From contig JANYGK010000006.1 of assembly GCA_025362395.1 (NCBI GenBank), forward strand, positions 1 through 64,000: 64,000 nucleotides of DNA. Direction: 5' to 3'. A program made the translations under genes and the position numbers. Of this stretch, positions 1-8,815 are shown one piece after another. Source of the stretch: Bacteroidota bacterium (GTDB taxonomy: Bacteria > Bacteroidota > Bacteroidia > B-17B0 > Aurantibacillaceae). The notes under the pieces are model-generated. The model was not told the DNA's origin. It did not search any database and saw only the letters and a list, made by a program, of their open reading frames with translations. Each line of letters opens with the position of its first letter. Position 1 is the stretch's first letter.

Positions 1-1069
1 GAAAACGAAACAGTTTAAAGCCGGGCAACACATCATACATTAATTTTCTTACAGGTATTACATCGCCAAACGAACCGAGTATATAAACTAATGCGAAGCC
101 TAATAAAATGAGCTCAAGGGATGTTTTGTTCTTTTTAAATAAGGAAACAATTATCAATACCAACGGTAAAAGCCCTATAAACACGTTGCGCATGGTCACT
201 TCCGTCTTAAACCAATCGTTGTGCCCAAGAGTAAGCAGAGGGTTTATAAACGATACCATGCTTAAAGGAGAGAAAGGGTTTGACATTACTTCGTTTACCG
301 ACATACCGCTTAAACGCGATACAAAAGGTTGTGATTGAAATTGAGTTACCAACACCGGGCTTAATAAAATGAGTAAACTAATGCATGCGGCGATACCAAG
401 CAGTATTTTCTTTTTAATGAGCCCTGCATTTTTATTTTTGTAGTCGCGGGTAATACTGCTTATAAATACTAAAAAAAACACAGGCAACAGCATAAAGGCA
501 AATGCCTGGTAGCCCATCGTTACCAATAAATAAGAAAACAGGCATACTAAAATGGTATGCTTTACATCAGGGTTCTCCAGCCACTTTAAAAAATAAAGAA
601 TAACGTATGGCATCCAAACCAATCCTAAAATAGTAACCAACGATTGTATGTGTGCGGCTACCAACCCACTCAGTAAATACACACAGGCTATATAAAAACC
701 TGTTTTAGAGTTTTTTGATAAATGCCTTGTCAGTAAAAACATTCCTAAGGCAGCCAGAAACAGGTATAGGATAAACTGGATATGTAACACGATGTAATTG
801 TAACCGAACAAAATGCCTGTAATCATTACTTCGGCATTCCAGTTGGTGTACTGCAAATCGGCATGTGCCGGGAAACCCCATATCCGGTAGGGATCCCACA
901 AAGGCAACGATCCGTTTTGCAGACACTCTCCCGCAAAATATTTTACGGGCAAAGCTACATCAATATCGTCGTTTAATAACGTACTTTGAAAAAACGTAAG
1001 TGGAAAGTAGCAAAGTATAACTACAAAAAAAAGAAGGAGTTGGTATTTATATTTAGTTGTGACGTTCAA
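1..1069 (-). CDS. YfhO-family polytopic membrane protein, N-terminal part (cut by window edge)
   Basis: About 356 codons of a minus-strand gene stay open to base 1, so the C-terminus lies outside the window. The translation is strongly hydrophobic: a membrane segment at about residues 9-24, then the motif LPLWDPYRIWGFPAHAD at about 55-71, then many further membrane spans. That motif and the later phrase FSPLSMVSFINPLL are typical of YfhO-type membrane proteins, which resemble GT-C glycosyltransferases. The start is taken as TTG at 1069: no ATG or GTG lies between it and the upstream in-frame stop, and an internal ATG would cut off the conserved motif. It begins 40 bp after the OmpA-like gene and may be the last gene of that operon. 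Substrate unknown. The family assignment is fairly secure; the exact start is not. Confidence 0.8.
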   Translation of the reverse strand, partial: MNVTTKYKYQLLLFFVVILCYFPLTFFQSTLLNDDIDVALPVKYFAGECLQNGSLPLWDPYRIWGFPAHADLQYTNWNAEVMITGILFGYNYIVLHIQFILYLFLAALGMFLLTRHLSKNSKTGFYIACVYLLSGLVAAHIQSLVTILGLVWMPYVILYFLKWLENPDVKHTILVCLFSYLLVTMGYQAFAFMLLPVFFLVFISSITRDYKNKNAGLIKKKILLGIAACISLLILLSPVLVTQFQSQPFVSRLSGMSVNEVMSNPFSPLSMVSFINPLLTLGHNDWFKTEVTMRNVFIGLLPLVLIIVSLFKKNKTSLELILLGFALVYILGSFGDVIPVRKLMYDVLPGFKLFRF

Positions 1070-1109
1070 TGTGATATCCGAACCGGAACGTAAATGGAAT
1101 AAGAGAGAA

Positions 1110-2414
1110 TTAACCTTTTATAAATTTAAACTCGGTACGGCGATTGTATTCCTGCTCTTTATCAGAACACTCGATCCCGTTTGCACAACGGTTCCTTATT
1201 TCTGTTTCACCTTTACCAATAGCTTTCAAACGTTCTTTACCAATCCCTTTTGCTACTAAATAATCAATAACAGCGTTTGACCTGCTTTGAGATAACTTTA
1301 AATTACCCGCATCATCGCCCAACGCGTCGGTATGAGAAATAATCTCCAGTTTTACCAAAGGATAGGCATTTAAAATAACCAATACTTTATCAAGTACAAT
1401 TTCATTTTCGGTTAAAATAGTATATTTCGAAGATTCGTAATACACATTCTCCGTTACGGTAAGGTCTTTCTTATTAGTTGAATTAAATTTTTTATATTTT
1501 ACGGCAATGTCATCTTCGTCATCCAATTCACTTAATCTTTCCACATCTATAGCCAAAAGCTTATACTCAAAATTACCCGCCGCATTTCTCTTAAATTCGG
1601 AAACCAACTCGCCGTTCTGCTTTGCTAAATAAACCTTTGGCCCGCCTTTTGTTTTATTATTCTGTTCAATGCGAATGCTCAGGTTTTGAGTGGTATCAAT
1701 TTGCCTGAATTTAAAGTCACCAAAATTATCGGTTGATGTAGTTTTAATGGTGTCTTTATTTTCCTTAACCAAATACACACTATGCGCTGTTAAGGGCAGT
1801 TTATTTTTATCACCTATTAATAATTTACCCGAAATATCGGCTGTTGAATACGATGCATTGACCCTGCAAATGTTTTGAAATGTTTTTTCAAGCACTTCAA
1901 AGCTATCTGTTTCTAAATACAAGCGTCCTTTTGGGTTTACTAAAAATAAGGCGGGCATTTTAGTAACTTTAAACGCGTTTACAGCTTTATCTTTTAATTC
2001 CCCCTGCGCCAGGTAATTTGTTTTTTTTCCGCTGAATTTCGATTTATTATAATTGGTTTCAGATACTATTTTCATCCATTTATCGTAATCTTTTTCGGCA
2101 CATATAGTTACATATTCTATATCACCAGCGCCTTTGCAGGCATTGTTCCTGTATTTATTTAATATTTTTTCAATGTCATTATTAAAGGCCGTCAGCTCTT
2201 TAACAGAAGCGCCTGCCGAATAAAAATATACCAGAACAAAACGATCGTTCATGGTTTTATCATTAGGCAGATCAATGTTGGTTGCTTTTTTATCCTGACC
2301 TACTACAGCAACACGGGAAAAGGGAATTTTATCTCCCATATTTAATTTATCGGTTTTTTGAGCAGGCATTAGCCTACCAATAATTAAAAAAATAATAACA
2401 CTAAAATACTTCAT
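1110..2414 (-). CDS. Thioredoxin-fold/OmpA fusion envelope protein, paralogue 1
   Basis: A 434-residue exported protein. Residues 1-18 look like a signal peptide ending MPAQ. Residues about 25-185 follow a TlpA/thioredoxin-like fold, but the place of the redox motif reads YFYSAGAS (about 63-70), so there is no CxxC pair. Residues about 190-260 look like a small beta-sandwich of the carboxypeptidase-regulatory kind. Residues about 320-434 form an OmpA-like peptidoglycan-binding domain with SHTDALGDD, the LSQSRSNAV helix and a terminal NRRTEFKF; two cysteines near NRCANGIECS are usual for Bacteroidota OmpA proteins. The protein probably sits in the periplasm tethered to the wall. It is the third of three consecutive paralogues, 62 bp after the previous one. 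The domain reading is firm; the biological role is unknown. Confidence 0.8.
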   Translation of the reverse strand: MKYFSVIIFLIIGRLMPAQKTDKLNMGDKIPFSRVAVVGQDKKATNIDLPNDKTMNDRFVLVYFYSAGASVKELTAFNNDIEKILNKYRNNACKGAGDIEYVTICAEKDYDKWMKIVSETNYNKSKFSGKKTNYLAQGELKDKAVNAFKVTKMPALFLVNPKGRLYLETDSFEVLEKTFQNICRVNASYSTADISGKLLIGDKNKLPLTAHSVYLVKENKDTIKTTSTDNFGDFKFRQIDTTQNLSIRIEQNNKTKGGPKVYLAKQNGELVSEFKRNAAGNFEYKLLAIDVERLSELDDEDDIAVKYKKFNSTNKKDLTVTENVYYESSKYTILTENEIVLDKVLVILNAYPLVKLEIISHTDALGDDAGNLKLSQSRSNAVIDYLVAKGIGKERLKAIGKGETEIRNRCANGIECSDKEQEYNRRTEFKFIKG

Positions 2415-2476
2415 GTGAATTAATTTTACCGGGTATACTTTTGTGATTCTAAGATACTTAAAAAACGCAGAAAAAA

Positions 2477-3697
2477 TTACTTTTTAGTAAATTTAAATTC
2501 CGTACGGCGGTTATACTCATGTTCCTTGTTCGAACAATCCACATCGTTCAAACACCGGTTCCTGATCTCCGTTTCCCCTTTTCCTTCCGCTTTAAGGCGC
2601 TCTTTTGAAACCCCTTTCGAGATTAGGTAATTAATGCCTTTCTCTGAACGCTTCAATGACAATTCTAAATTAGTTTGGTCATCGCCCTGTGAATCGGTAT
2701 GTGATATGACAAGGAGATTAAACTCCGGATAAAGATCAAGTACCTGTTTAACTTTATCTAAGATCAGCTTTGAATTAGCGGTAAGGTCCGCTTGTCCGAG
2801 CTCGTAATATAAGGTTTCCGTAATAACGAAGTTAATGGGTGACTTTGTTTTTATTTGGGTAAACTGTATAGCGGCATCTTCTTCCACATCTTCTTCTAAT
2901 GCTGTAAAAGCAGATAATTCAGCCTGCAGCAACCTGAATTCAAATCCCCTGTCTGTTGCTTTAAATTTCCCTATTTTTCTTCCTGACTGGCTTGCAAGAA
3001 CTACAAATTTTGAATTCTTCTTCTTTTCTTTAACATTGATTACATAATCCCGGTTCAGATCAGGAAGCTGGGTGTTAAAATCTCCATACTTATCGGTTGT
3101 TAATTTTGCGATGGTATCATAGTTTGTACCTGATAAAATAAACACTTCTTTATTGGCATACGGCTTATGCGATTTGTTTTTTTCTTCCGTCAGGATTTTT
3201 AGTTTTAAAAAACGCGATCTTAACACATTACCGTCACATCCTACTTCCGCAATATCTTCCGTTTTTTTTGTATAACCGCAAAATTCATTCTTTTCATTAT
3301 ATACAATTAATAATGGAAAATCCTCTTCCGTAAGATTAAACGATTTAAAAATCGACATAACGGGAGTAGAATAGATTTGCGTAGGAATAACAGTTTCAAA
3401 ATCCTTTGATGATTTTTTAGTGAGTTGTCCTGCAAAATAAATAGGGAAAATGGAGGATTTATCTTTGTCGAATACAAATTTAGCCCCATTGTACATTACT
3501 TCCGCCCAAGGCTCTGATTGAAGGTTATAGAATAAAAATACTTTCTTTTCAGGACCGGTTAAATCATAGGTTTCAATTGTATTAGCTTTTGTTTTGATCT
3601 TAAAATCAACTAACGATAAATGTTGCGGAAAATCTCTTTGAGCCGAACCGGATATAAAAACACCTAAAAAAATAATAAAATAAAAAACTTTTAGCAT
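2477..3697 (-). CDS. Thioredoxin-fold/OmpA fusion envelope protein, paralogue 2
   Basis: A 406-residue exported protein with a signal peptide of about 19 residues (ending SGSAQ). It shares the architecture of its two neighbours. The N-terminal region (about 25-170) is the most diverged of the three and its thioredoxin resemblance is weak: the position of the redox loop reads LFYNLQSEPWAE and has no cysteine pair. A short beta domain follows (about 180-255). The C-terminal OmpA-like domain (about 290-406) has SHTDSQGDDQTNLELS, a conserved arginine in LKRSEKG, two cysteines (NRCLNDVDCS) and the ending NRRTEFKFTKK. It lies 11 bp downstream of paralogue 3, so the two are almost certainly co-transcribed. 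Function unknown; peptidoglycan binding by the C-terminus is family knowledge. Confidence 0.77.
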   Translation of the reverse strand: MLKVFYFIIFLGVFISGSAQRDFPQHLSLVDFKIKTKANTIETYDLTGPEKKVFLFYNLQSEPWAEVMYNGAKFVFDKDKSSIFPIYFAGQLTKKSSKDFETVIPTQIYSTPVMSIFKSFNLTEEDFPLLIVYNEKNEFCGYTKKTEDIAEVGCDGNVLRSRFLKLKILTEEKNKSHKPYANKEVFILSGTNYDTIAKLTTDKYGDFNTQLPDLNRDYVINVKEKKKNSKFVVLASQSGRKIGKFKATDRGFEFRLLQAELSAFTALEEDVEEDAAIQFTQIKTKSPINFVITETLYYELGQADLTANSKLILDKVKQVLDLYPEFNLLVISHTDSQGDDQTNLELSLKRSEKGINYLISKGVSKERLKAEGKGETEIRNRCLNDVDCSNKEHEYNRRTEFKFTKK

Positions 3698-3708
3698 AAA
3701 AAATAATC

Positions 3709-4953
3709 TTATTCAGATTGATAAAATTTAAATTCGGTCCTTCGGTTTATTCTGTATTCTTCTTCACTGCATTTAACACCGTCTACGCAACCGTTCAAAG
3801 GCTCCTCTTCGCCTTTACCAATAGCTTTAAGCCTGCCTTTTGCCAAACCTTTACTCATAAAGTAATTTGCTACAGAAGTGGATCGTTTTAATGACAATGT
3901 TTTATTGGCTTCACTTTCACCTCTGGAATCGGAGTGAGAAATAATTTCCAGGTTAGCTTTAGGATACCCTTTTAGCTTTACCAATAACGCGTCAAGTTTG
4001 GTTTTTGATTTAGCGGATAATGCATACCCGCCATCCTCATATAAATTTTCACTGAAGTACAGGTCTTTTATAAAAGATTTCAGTTTAACTTCCGTTTCCC
4101 CTATTGCTTTTAAAAAGGAAAGCTCTACATCCAATAAACGGTATTCAAATTCAGTATCGCCTTTAGTAAAAGCAGATACTACCATTCCTTTTTCGTTTGC
4201 TAATAATACATTATCATCTTCCTTAATTTTTTCATTCTTATGCACATTGATTGTCAGGCCCGACATATTGGGATCGCTTAAGGTAAATTTCCCGTTTTCA
4301 TTGGTAGTAGTGGTTTGTACAGTATCTTTTTTATCATTTATCAAATACACTTTTTCATTTGCTAATGGGGCTGTCGATTCGTTTCCTACCAATATACTTC
4401 CTGATATTTTTGTAACAGGCTTGCCGTCATTAACAAAGTCTCTTCTGTCATCTAAATAATCAATAATAGTCGTTACATCGGGATTAATAGCAATAATTTT
4501 CCCAAATTCATCTACCAATAACGTAGTTGGGGTTTGTGTAAGCTTAAAGTTTTTGATATAAAAATCACTGTACCCTTTTAAACAGATGCCGTTATTAACC
4601 GCTTTTAAATTATATTTTTCAATATCTTTTTGCCATGCCGTTTTATCGCTTTGCAACGCCACTAATATCATATCAAACCCGTCGCCGGACTTAAAAGCCT
4701 CCGTAGAGTACTTTTTATAGATCAATGAATATTTATAAAAATCTTTTACCGATTTTGATGTAGATGAGGACCAGAAATGCACCAGTATTATTTTATTGTT
4801 GAATGGAAATGTAAAACTTTGAATAGAACTTTCCGAAGTATTAACAACCAGTGAGGGACTCATATCTCCCACTTTTAAACCTGATGATAGATCCTGAGAT
4901 TTTAGCGAAAAAGTAAAAAAAGCAAGCGTGATAGTAAAAAGTAAAAATTTCAT
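3709..4953 (-). CDS. Thioredoxin-fold/OmpA fusion envelope protein, paralogue 3
   Basis: A 414-residue exported protein with signal peptide MKFLLFTITLAFFTFSLKSQ. The N-terminal domain (about 22-180) is recognisably TlpA/thioredoxin-like, with the strand IILVHFW followed by SSSTSKSV (about 61-69) where active thioredoxins carry WCxxC, so the redox cysteines are missing. A regulatory-like beta domain at about 183-250 (VTKISGSILVG onward) precedes the OmpA domain at about 300-414 (SHSDSRGESEANKTLSLKRS, NGCVDGVKCS, NRRTEFKF). It is the first of the three fusion genes in transcription order and starts 14 bp after a TlpA-like lipoprotein that does keep CxxC. That order suggests duplication of a thioredoxin-fold protein followed by loss of redox chemistry and gain of a wall anchor. 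Confidence 0.8.
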   Translation of the reverse strand: MKFLLFTITLAFFTFSLKSQDLSSGLKVGDMSPSLVVNTSESSIQSFTFPFNNKIILVHFWSSSTSKSVKDFYKYSLIYKKYSTEAFKSGDGFDMILVALQSDKTAWQKDIEKYNLKAVNNGICLKGYSDFYIKNFKLTQTPTTLLVDEFGKIIAINPDVTTIIDYLDDRRDFVNDGKPVTKISGSILVGNESTAPLANEKVYLINDKKDTVQTTTTNENGKFTLSDPNMSGLTINVHKNEKIKEDDNVLLANEKGMVVSAFTKGDTEFEYRLLDVELSFLKAIGETEVKLKSFIKDLYFSENLYEDGGYALSAKSKTKLDALLVKLKGYPKANLEIISHSDSRGESEANKTLSLKRSTSVANYFMSKGLAKGRLKAIGKGEEEPLNGCVDGVKCSEEEYRINRRTEFKFYQSE

Positions 4954-4967
4954 TGGTTGTATTATAA

Positions 4968-5582
4968 TTATTTTTTAAACGATTTTATTTTTTCGGGTAA
5001 GGCTTCGCCGCGCAGGTTTTTAGCAATAATAATGCCCTCTCCGTTTACTAAAAAATTAGTTGGTATGGAATTAACACCATATTTAACAGCCGTCGCATTA
5101 TTCCAAAACATCAGGTCGCTTACATGATAAGGCCAGCTTAAATTATCTTTCGCAATAGCGGCAACCCATTTATTTTTATCACTGTCCAGTGATACGCTTA
5201 GTATTTCAAAGCCTTTGCCTGATACAAACTCAGTTGTATGATTTGCATTATAAGCAGCTACTACTGTTGGGTTTTCAGCCCTGCAAGGCCCGCACCAGCT
5301 TGCCCAAAAATCAATCAATACCATTTTACCTTTTAATGAAGACAGCTTAATCATTTTTCCCGTTGGATCGGCCATTTCAATTTCAGGGGCCCTGTTTCCT
5401 AAATTCAAACCTTCCACCACATCTACCACAATTATTTCTTTATCGTTTCCCTTACTTTTCGTGCCGTTTGCAGGTTTTGTGTTGGTAGTACCCGGTTGCA
5501 TCACTTCTTTTTGATGCTTACAATTTATCAACATCAATGTTGATACGGCAATTAAAATTAATTGAACATATAAAGGTTTCAT
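4968..5582 (-). CDS. TlpA-like thiol-disulfide oxidoreductase lipoprotein
   Basis: A 204-residue lipoprotein. The signal peptide ends in the lipobox LINC (Cys21), predicting a lipid anchor. A low-complexity linker at about 25-60 is followed by an AhpC/TSA-thioredoxin-like domain containing FWASWCGPC with Cys97 and Cys100, and the cis-proline region SIPTNFLV. Proteins of this family reduce disulfides in periplasmic proteins or during cytochrome maturation; the substrate here cannot be told. The gene starts 2 bp after murA ends and is followed within 14 bp by the OmpA fusion genes, so it belongs to the same operon. It is the only member of the group with an intact redox site and may partner or predate the three fusion proteins. 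Family confidence is high. Confidence 0.88.
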   Translation of the reverse strand: MKPLYVQLILIAVSTLMLINCKHQKEVMQPGTTNTKPANGTKSKGNDKEIIVVDVVEGLNLGNRAPEIEMADPTGKMIKLSSLKGKMVLIDFWASWCGPCRAENPTVVAAYNANHTTEFVSGKGFEILSVSLDSDKNKWVAAIAKDNLSWPYHVSDLMFWNNATAVKYGVNSIPTNFLVNGEGIIIAKNLRGEALPEKIKSFKK

Positions 5583-5584
5583 AA

Positions 5585-6895
5585 TTAACGGTCTTTTCTG
5601 ATTATTTCTGCTCCGATAGCGTTTAAGCGGGTATCAATTTTTTGGTATCCCCTGTCTATCTGGTTAATATTAAAAATGGTACTTTTTCCTTTGGCGCTCA
5701 TCGCGGCAATTAATAAGGCTACTCCTGCCCTTATATCGGGTGATGCCATTTGTATGGCCCGCAACTGAACTTTTCTGTCAAGCCCCATAACCGTAGCACG
5801 GTGCGGATCACATAAAATTATTTGGGCACCCATTTCAATCAGTTTATCTACAAAGAATAAGCGGCTTTCAAACATTTTTTGATGCACCAACATGTTTCCT
5901 CTTGCTTGTATAGCTGTTACTAAAATAATACTTAACAAGTCGGGTGTAAAGCCCGGCCATATAGCATCAGCAACGGTTAACATGGAACCGTCAATAAATG
6001 TATCAATCTCATAATGCTCTTGTGACGGTATGTAAATATCATCTCCCCGACGTTCCATCTGAATTCCTAAGCGTGAAAATACTTTTGGGATGCAGCCTAA
6101 ATTATCATAAGATACATCTTTAATGGTGATCTCGGATTTCGTCATAGCCGCTAAGCCAATAAAGGAGCCTATCTCTATCATATCCGGTAAAATACGGTGC
6201 TCTGTTCCTTTTAAAGACGTAACGCCTTCAATAGTTAATAAGTTAGAGCCGACACCGCTTATTTTTGCGCCCATCCTGTTCAGCATTTTACATAGTTGCT
6301 GTAAATAAGGCTCGCAAGCTGCGTTATAAATAGTGGTAGTGCCTTCCGCTAACACCGATGCCATTACTATATTAGCCGTTCCTGTAACGGAAGCTTCATC
6401 CAGGAGCATGTAAGCACCCTTCAGTTTAGCAGCGGTAACTTTAAAATTTTCAGTATCGGTATCGTATTCAAACTTTGCCCCTAAATTCTCAAAGCCTATG
6501 AAGTGCGTATCCATCCGGCGACGGCCAATTTTATCGCCGCCCGGTTTTGGCATATAAGCTCTGCCAAAGCGCGCCAACATTGGCCCTATAATCATTGTTG
6601 AACCTCGTAACCCGCCTCCTTTTATTTTAAATTCGGGCGATACCAAATAATCAACATTGATAGCATCCGCTTGAAATGTATATTCCTCATGCCCGCTCTT
6701 TTCTACTTTTACGCCCAAGTCACGCAACAAATCAATTAATTTGTTAATATCAACAATATCGGGAATGTTACTGATTGTTATCTTTTCGGGAGTTAATAAA
6801 ACAGCACACAAAATTTGTAATGCTTCGTTTTTCGCGCCCTGCGGTATAATGTCTCCTTTTAATTGTTTGCCACCTGTAACTTCAAAAATTGCCAT
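5585..6895 (-). CDS. murA: UDP-N-acetylglucosamine 1-carboxyvinyltransferase (MurA)
   Basis: 436 residues, normal length for MurA, the cytoplasmic enzyme that moves enolpyruvate from PEP to UDP-GlcNAc in the first committed step of peptidoglycan synthesis. Visible landmarks: the substrate-binding Lys22-Asn23 in QGAKNEALQ, the GGGLRGSTMIIGP segment (about 93-105), and the active-site loop PGGDKIGRRRMDTHF at about 118-132. In this loop Asp121 stands where E. coli MurA has the catalytic Cys115 that fosfomycin alkylates. Family knowledge says the Cys-to-Asp form is active and intrinsically fosfomycin resistant. The gene lies 17 bp after the DUF4290 gene and 2 bp before the TlpA-like gene, so it is in the middle of an envelope operon. 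Confidence 0.96.
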   Translation of the reverse strand: MAIFEVTGGKQLKGDIIPQGAKNEALQILCAVLLTPEKITISNIPDIVDINKLIDLLRDLGVKVEKSGHEEYTFQADAINVDYLVSPEFKIKGGGLRGSTMIIGPMLARFGRAYMPKPGGDKIGRRRMDTHFIGFENLGAKFEYDTDTENFKVTAAKLKGAYMLLDEASVTGTANIVMASVLAEGTTTIYNAACEPYLQQLCKMLNRMGAKISGVGSNLLTIEGVTSLKGTEHRILPDMIEIGSFIGLAAMTKSEITIKDVSYDNLGCIPKVFSRLGIQMERRGDDIYIPSQEHYEIDTFIDGSMLTVADAIWPGFTPDLLSIILVTAIQARGNMLVHQKMFESRLFFVDKLIEMGAQIILCDPHRATVMGLDRKVQLRAIQMASPDIRAGVALLIAAMSAKGKSTIFNINQIDRGYQKIDTRLNAIGAEIIRKDR

Positions 6896-6912
6896 ATAAT
6901 GAGTTTAGCTTA

Positions 6913-7599
6913 TTATCGGTTTGTATTGTTGTTATTATTATTGCTTCTGTGTTTAAATTTATTCTTGTTCTTTTTAAAACGGCTTTTGTTGTTTCCGCCT
7001 CCGCTGCCTGCACCAAGGTTTATAGGTGTTTGACTGTTATGGTTTTTGTTTTTAAGCTCATTGGCATGCGTCAACGCAGAGTTTTCATCTATTGTCAGCT
7101 CATTGTTTGTCATTTCCTTAAATTGCTTAAAAATAACATCATCCGTAACCGAATCCTTGTTCCAGTTAACATACGATTTTTTTAAGTGATTGGCTATTAA
7201 GCGTGTCAATTCTTGCTTTTCGGGGCCTTCATCGTATGTTTTTGCCACGTCAATAATACGTTCAATGGTTTTACCATAATGCTTGTAGCGTATTTTTGTG
7301 GCAGGATAGGGAACGATATCAGGCTTGGTAGTAAAGGTTTCCGCGTTAGGACGGGGATACGGTGAATCTACATCCAGCTTAAATTTAGAGATCAAAAATA
7401 AATGATCCCATAACTTATGCGTAAAGTCAGCAATATCACGCAAGTGAGGGTTTAGCTGACCCATTATCTGGATAATAGCTTTAGCACATTTATTGCGCTC
7501 GTCGCGGTCTTCAATTGTAATGCAATGATCGATCATTACCTGTATGTTCCTTCCGTACTCCGGTATCTGTAAATGAGGAAGTTGTGTATTATATTCCAT
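6913..7599 (-). CDS. DUF4290 family protein
   Basis: A 228-residue protein of the DUF4290 family, which is largely confined to Bacteroidota and often sits just upstream of murA, as here (17 bp gap). It has no signal peptide or membrane span and is probably cytoplasmic. The conserved part is residues 1-170, opening with EYNTQLPHLQIPEYGRNIQ and containing HKLWDHLFLISKF. The C-terminus (about 190-228) is a low-complexity, basic, Asn/Gly/Lys-rich tail (KSRFKKNKNKFKHRS followed by an Asn run), possibly a nucleic-acid or polymer-binding extension. It is the first gene of the minus-strand envelope operon. No biochemical function is established for the family. Confidence 0.85.
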   Translation of the reverse strand: MEYNTQLPHLQIPEYGRNIQVMIDHCITIEDRDERNKCAKAIIQIMGQLNPHLRDIADFTHKLWDHLFLISKFKLDVDSPYPRPNAETFTTKPDIVPYPATKIRYKHYGKTIERIIDVAKTYDEGPEKQELTRLIANHLKKSYVNWNKDSVTDDVIFKQFKEMTNNELTIDENSALTHANELKNKNHNSQTPINLGAGSGGGNNKSRFKKNKNKFKHRSNNNNNNTNR

Positions 7600-7632
7600 G
7601 GTATTTATAAAAGGTTAAATATACTGATTTTT

Positions 7633-7652
7633 AACACATAACGGCATGTGTT
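7633..7652. other. Short perfect inverted repeat upstream of the DUF4290-murA operon
   Basis: AACACAT and ATGTGTT are separated by six bases, in the 140 bp between the GNAT gene and the DUF4290 start. Read in the direction of the flanking genes it is not followed by a T run, so it is not a convincing terminator. It could be an operator for the operon starting at 7599. No other evidence supports a function. Confidence 0.3.
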
Positions 7653-7739
7653 CATCGAAGATATGAATAAGCGAAGGTTAATAAAATCAACCGTATTGAG
7701 CTAACCTATTTACTGAGAAAATTTGTTTTAATTTAATAA

Positions 7740-8228
7740 TCAATTACACTGTTTAACCATCACAAAATCGTTCATCAGGTATCCTTCACCAATATCAAAA
7801 TCTTCTACCCGGTTTATTTTAAACCCGGTTTTAAAATAAAAGTTAATGGATTTAAAATTTTCACGATTTACTGTGAGTGTCAGTGTTTTAGGGTTAACCA
7901 GTTTCAGTAATTGATTAAGCGTTTCTGTCCCTGCTCCCGAGTTTGATTTATGACTGTAAATATAAAATTTATGTAAAAAATAATCGGCATCATTTTCGGA
8001 ACTTACCGATAAAAAACCAATAGCGTCCTTGCCTTCTTCAATTAAATAAAAAGAATGCTTTTTTACATGCATTTGTTCAATTAAACTCTCCCGGTTATAA
8101 AATTTTCCTAACATATAATCCACCTGCTCCTGCCCTACCATGCAAACATAGTGCACGTTCCATATTTCGCGGGCCATGTTTGCAATAGTATCTAAATCCG
8201 TTTCTTTAGCTGAATTTAAGTGTATCAT
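7740..8228 (-). CDS. GNAT family N-acetyltransferase
   Basis: A 162-residue single-domain protein with the GNAT outline: an N-terminal helix (ANMAREIWNVHY), a central strand with GFLSVS at about 73, an acetyl-CoA-binding stretch around YSHKSNSGAGTETLNQLL (about 93-110; a loose form of the Q/RxxGxG/A loop), and a C-terminal NFYFKTGFKINR segment typical of GNATs. The family moves an acetyl group from acetyl-CoA to an amine; the acceptor here is unknown. It is transcribed away from smpB, with start codons about 80 bp apart, and is separated from the following minus-strand operon by 140 bp, so it is probably expressed alone. Confidence 0.82.
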   Translation of the reverse strand: MIHLNSAKETDLDTIANMAREIWNVHYVCMVGQEQVDYMLGKFYNRESLIEQMHVKKHSFYLIEEGKDAIGFLSVSSENDADYFLHKFYIYSHKSNSGAGTETLNQLLKLVNPKTLTLTVNRENFKSINFYFKTGFKINRVEDFDIGEGYLMNDFVMVKQCN

Positions 8229-8245
8229 ACCTTGGAGTAATTATG

Positions 8246-8253
8246 TATCTTTG
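8246..8253 (+). promoter_or_regulatory. Bacteroidota -7 box upstream of smpB
   Basis: TATCTTTG fits the TAnnTTTG element exactly and lies 54 bp before the smpB GTG. No TTTG is found at the preferred upstream distance, so only the -7 half is supported. Confidence 0.45.
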
Positions 8254-8306
8254 CCGCCGAATAGTTTTTTGAAGCAATTGTTTTAATGAGCTGATCATAT
8301 AAAATT

Positions 8307-8765
8307 GTGAAACCAAATATACAGCAAAAAATATCAATCAAAAACCGAAGGGCGAGCTTCGATTATACCTTTATTGAAAAATATACCGCGGGTATTGTAT
8401 TAGTAGGGACCGAAATTAAAGCCATTCGCGAAGGAAAAGCATCATTGGTTGAAAGTTATTGCTATTTTAGAAAAGACGAGCTTTTTATAAAGAGCCTTAA
8501 CATCAGCATTTATACGGAAGGAAATTTATACAATCATGAACCTACGCGTGAACGTAAATTATTATTGAACAGACAAGAATTAAATAAGCTGCAAAAAAAA
8601 ATGCAGGATAAAGGCTTAACTATTATTCCAACAGTATTGTTTACATCAGATAACGGCTATGCTAAAGTAGAGATAGCGGTTGCCAAAGGTAAAAAGACTT
8701 ACGATAAGCGTGAAGATCTGAAAACAAAGGACTTGAATAGGGAAATGAACCGGAAATTCAAATAA
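8307..8765 (+). CDS. smpB: SsrA-binding protein SmpB
   Basis: 152 residues, the standard length. SmpB binds tmRNA and delivers it to stalled ribosomes in trans-translation. Diagnostic segments: IKNRRASFDYTFIEKYTAGI at the N-terminus, GTEIKAIREGKASLVESYC (about 34-52), the HEPTRERKLLLN loop, and the basic tail KGKKTYDKREDLKTKDLNRE that enters the ribosomal decoding site. The start is a GTG at 8307; no ATG fits the conserved N-terminus. The tmRNA gene itself was not seen in this window. A lipoprotein gene follows 50 bp downstream on the same strand. Confidence 0.96.
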   Translation: MKPNIQQKISIKNRRASFDYTFIEKYTAGIVLVGTEIKAIREGKASLVESYCYFRKDELFIKSLNISIYTEGNLYNHEPTRERKLLLNRQELNKLQKKMQDKGLTIIPTVLFTSDNGYAKVEIAVAKGKKTYDKREDLKTKDLNREMNRKFK

Positions 8766-8815
8766 ACTTCGGTATAATAATTGTCAGTAAGCTTTACACA
8801 TAAACATAATCATCT

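Noticed and set aside
108-926. Short reading frames at 108-338 (plus) and 705-926 (minus)
   Set aside because: Both are shadows within the long YfhO-like minus-strand frame, which stays open from 1069 to base 1 and has clear membrane-protein composition.
2436-2443. TACTTTTG on the plus strand between two OmpA-like genes
   Set aside because: It would read antisense into minus-strand genes, with no plus-strand gene to serve.
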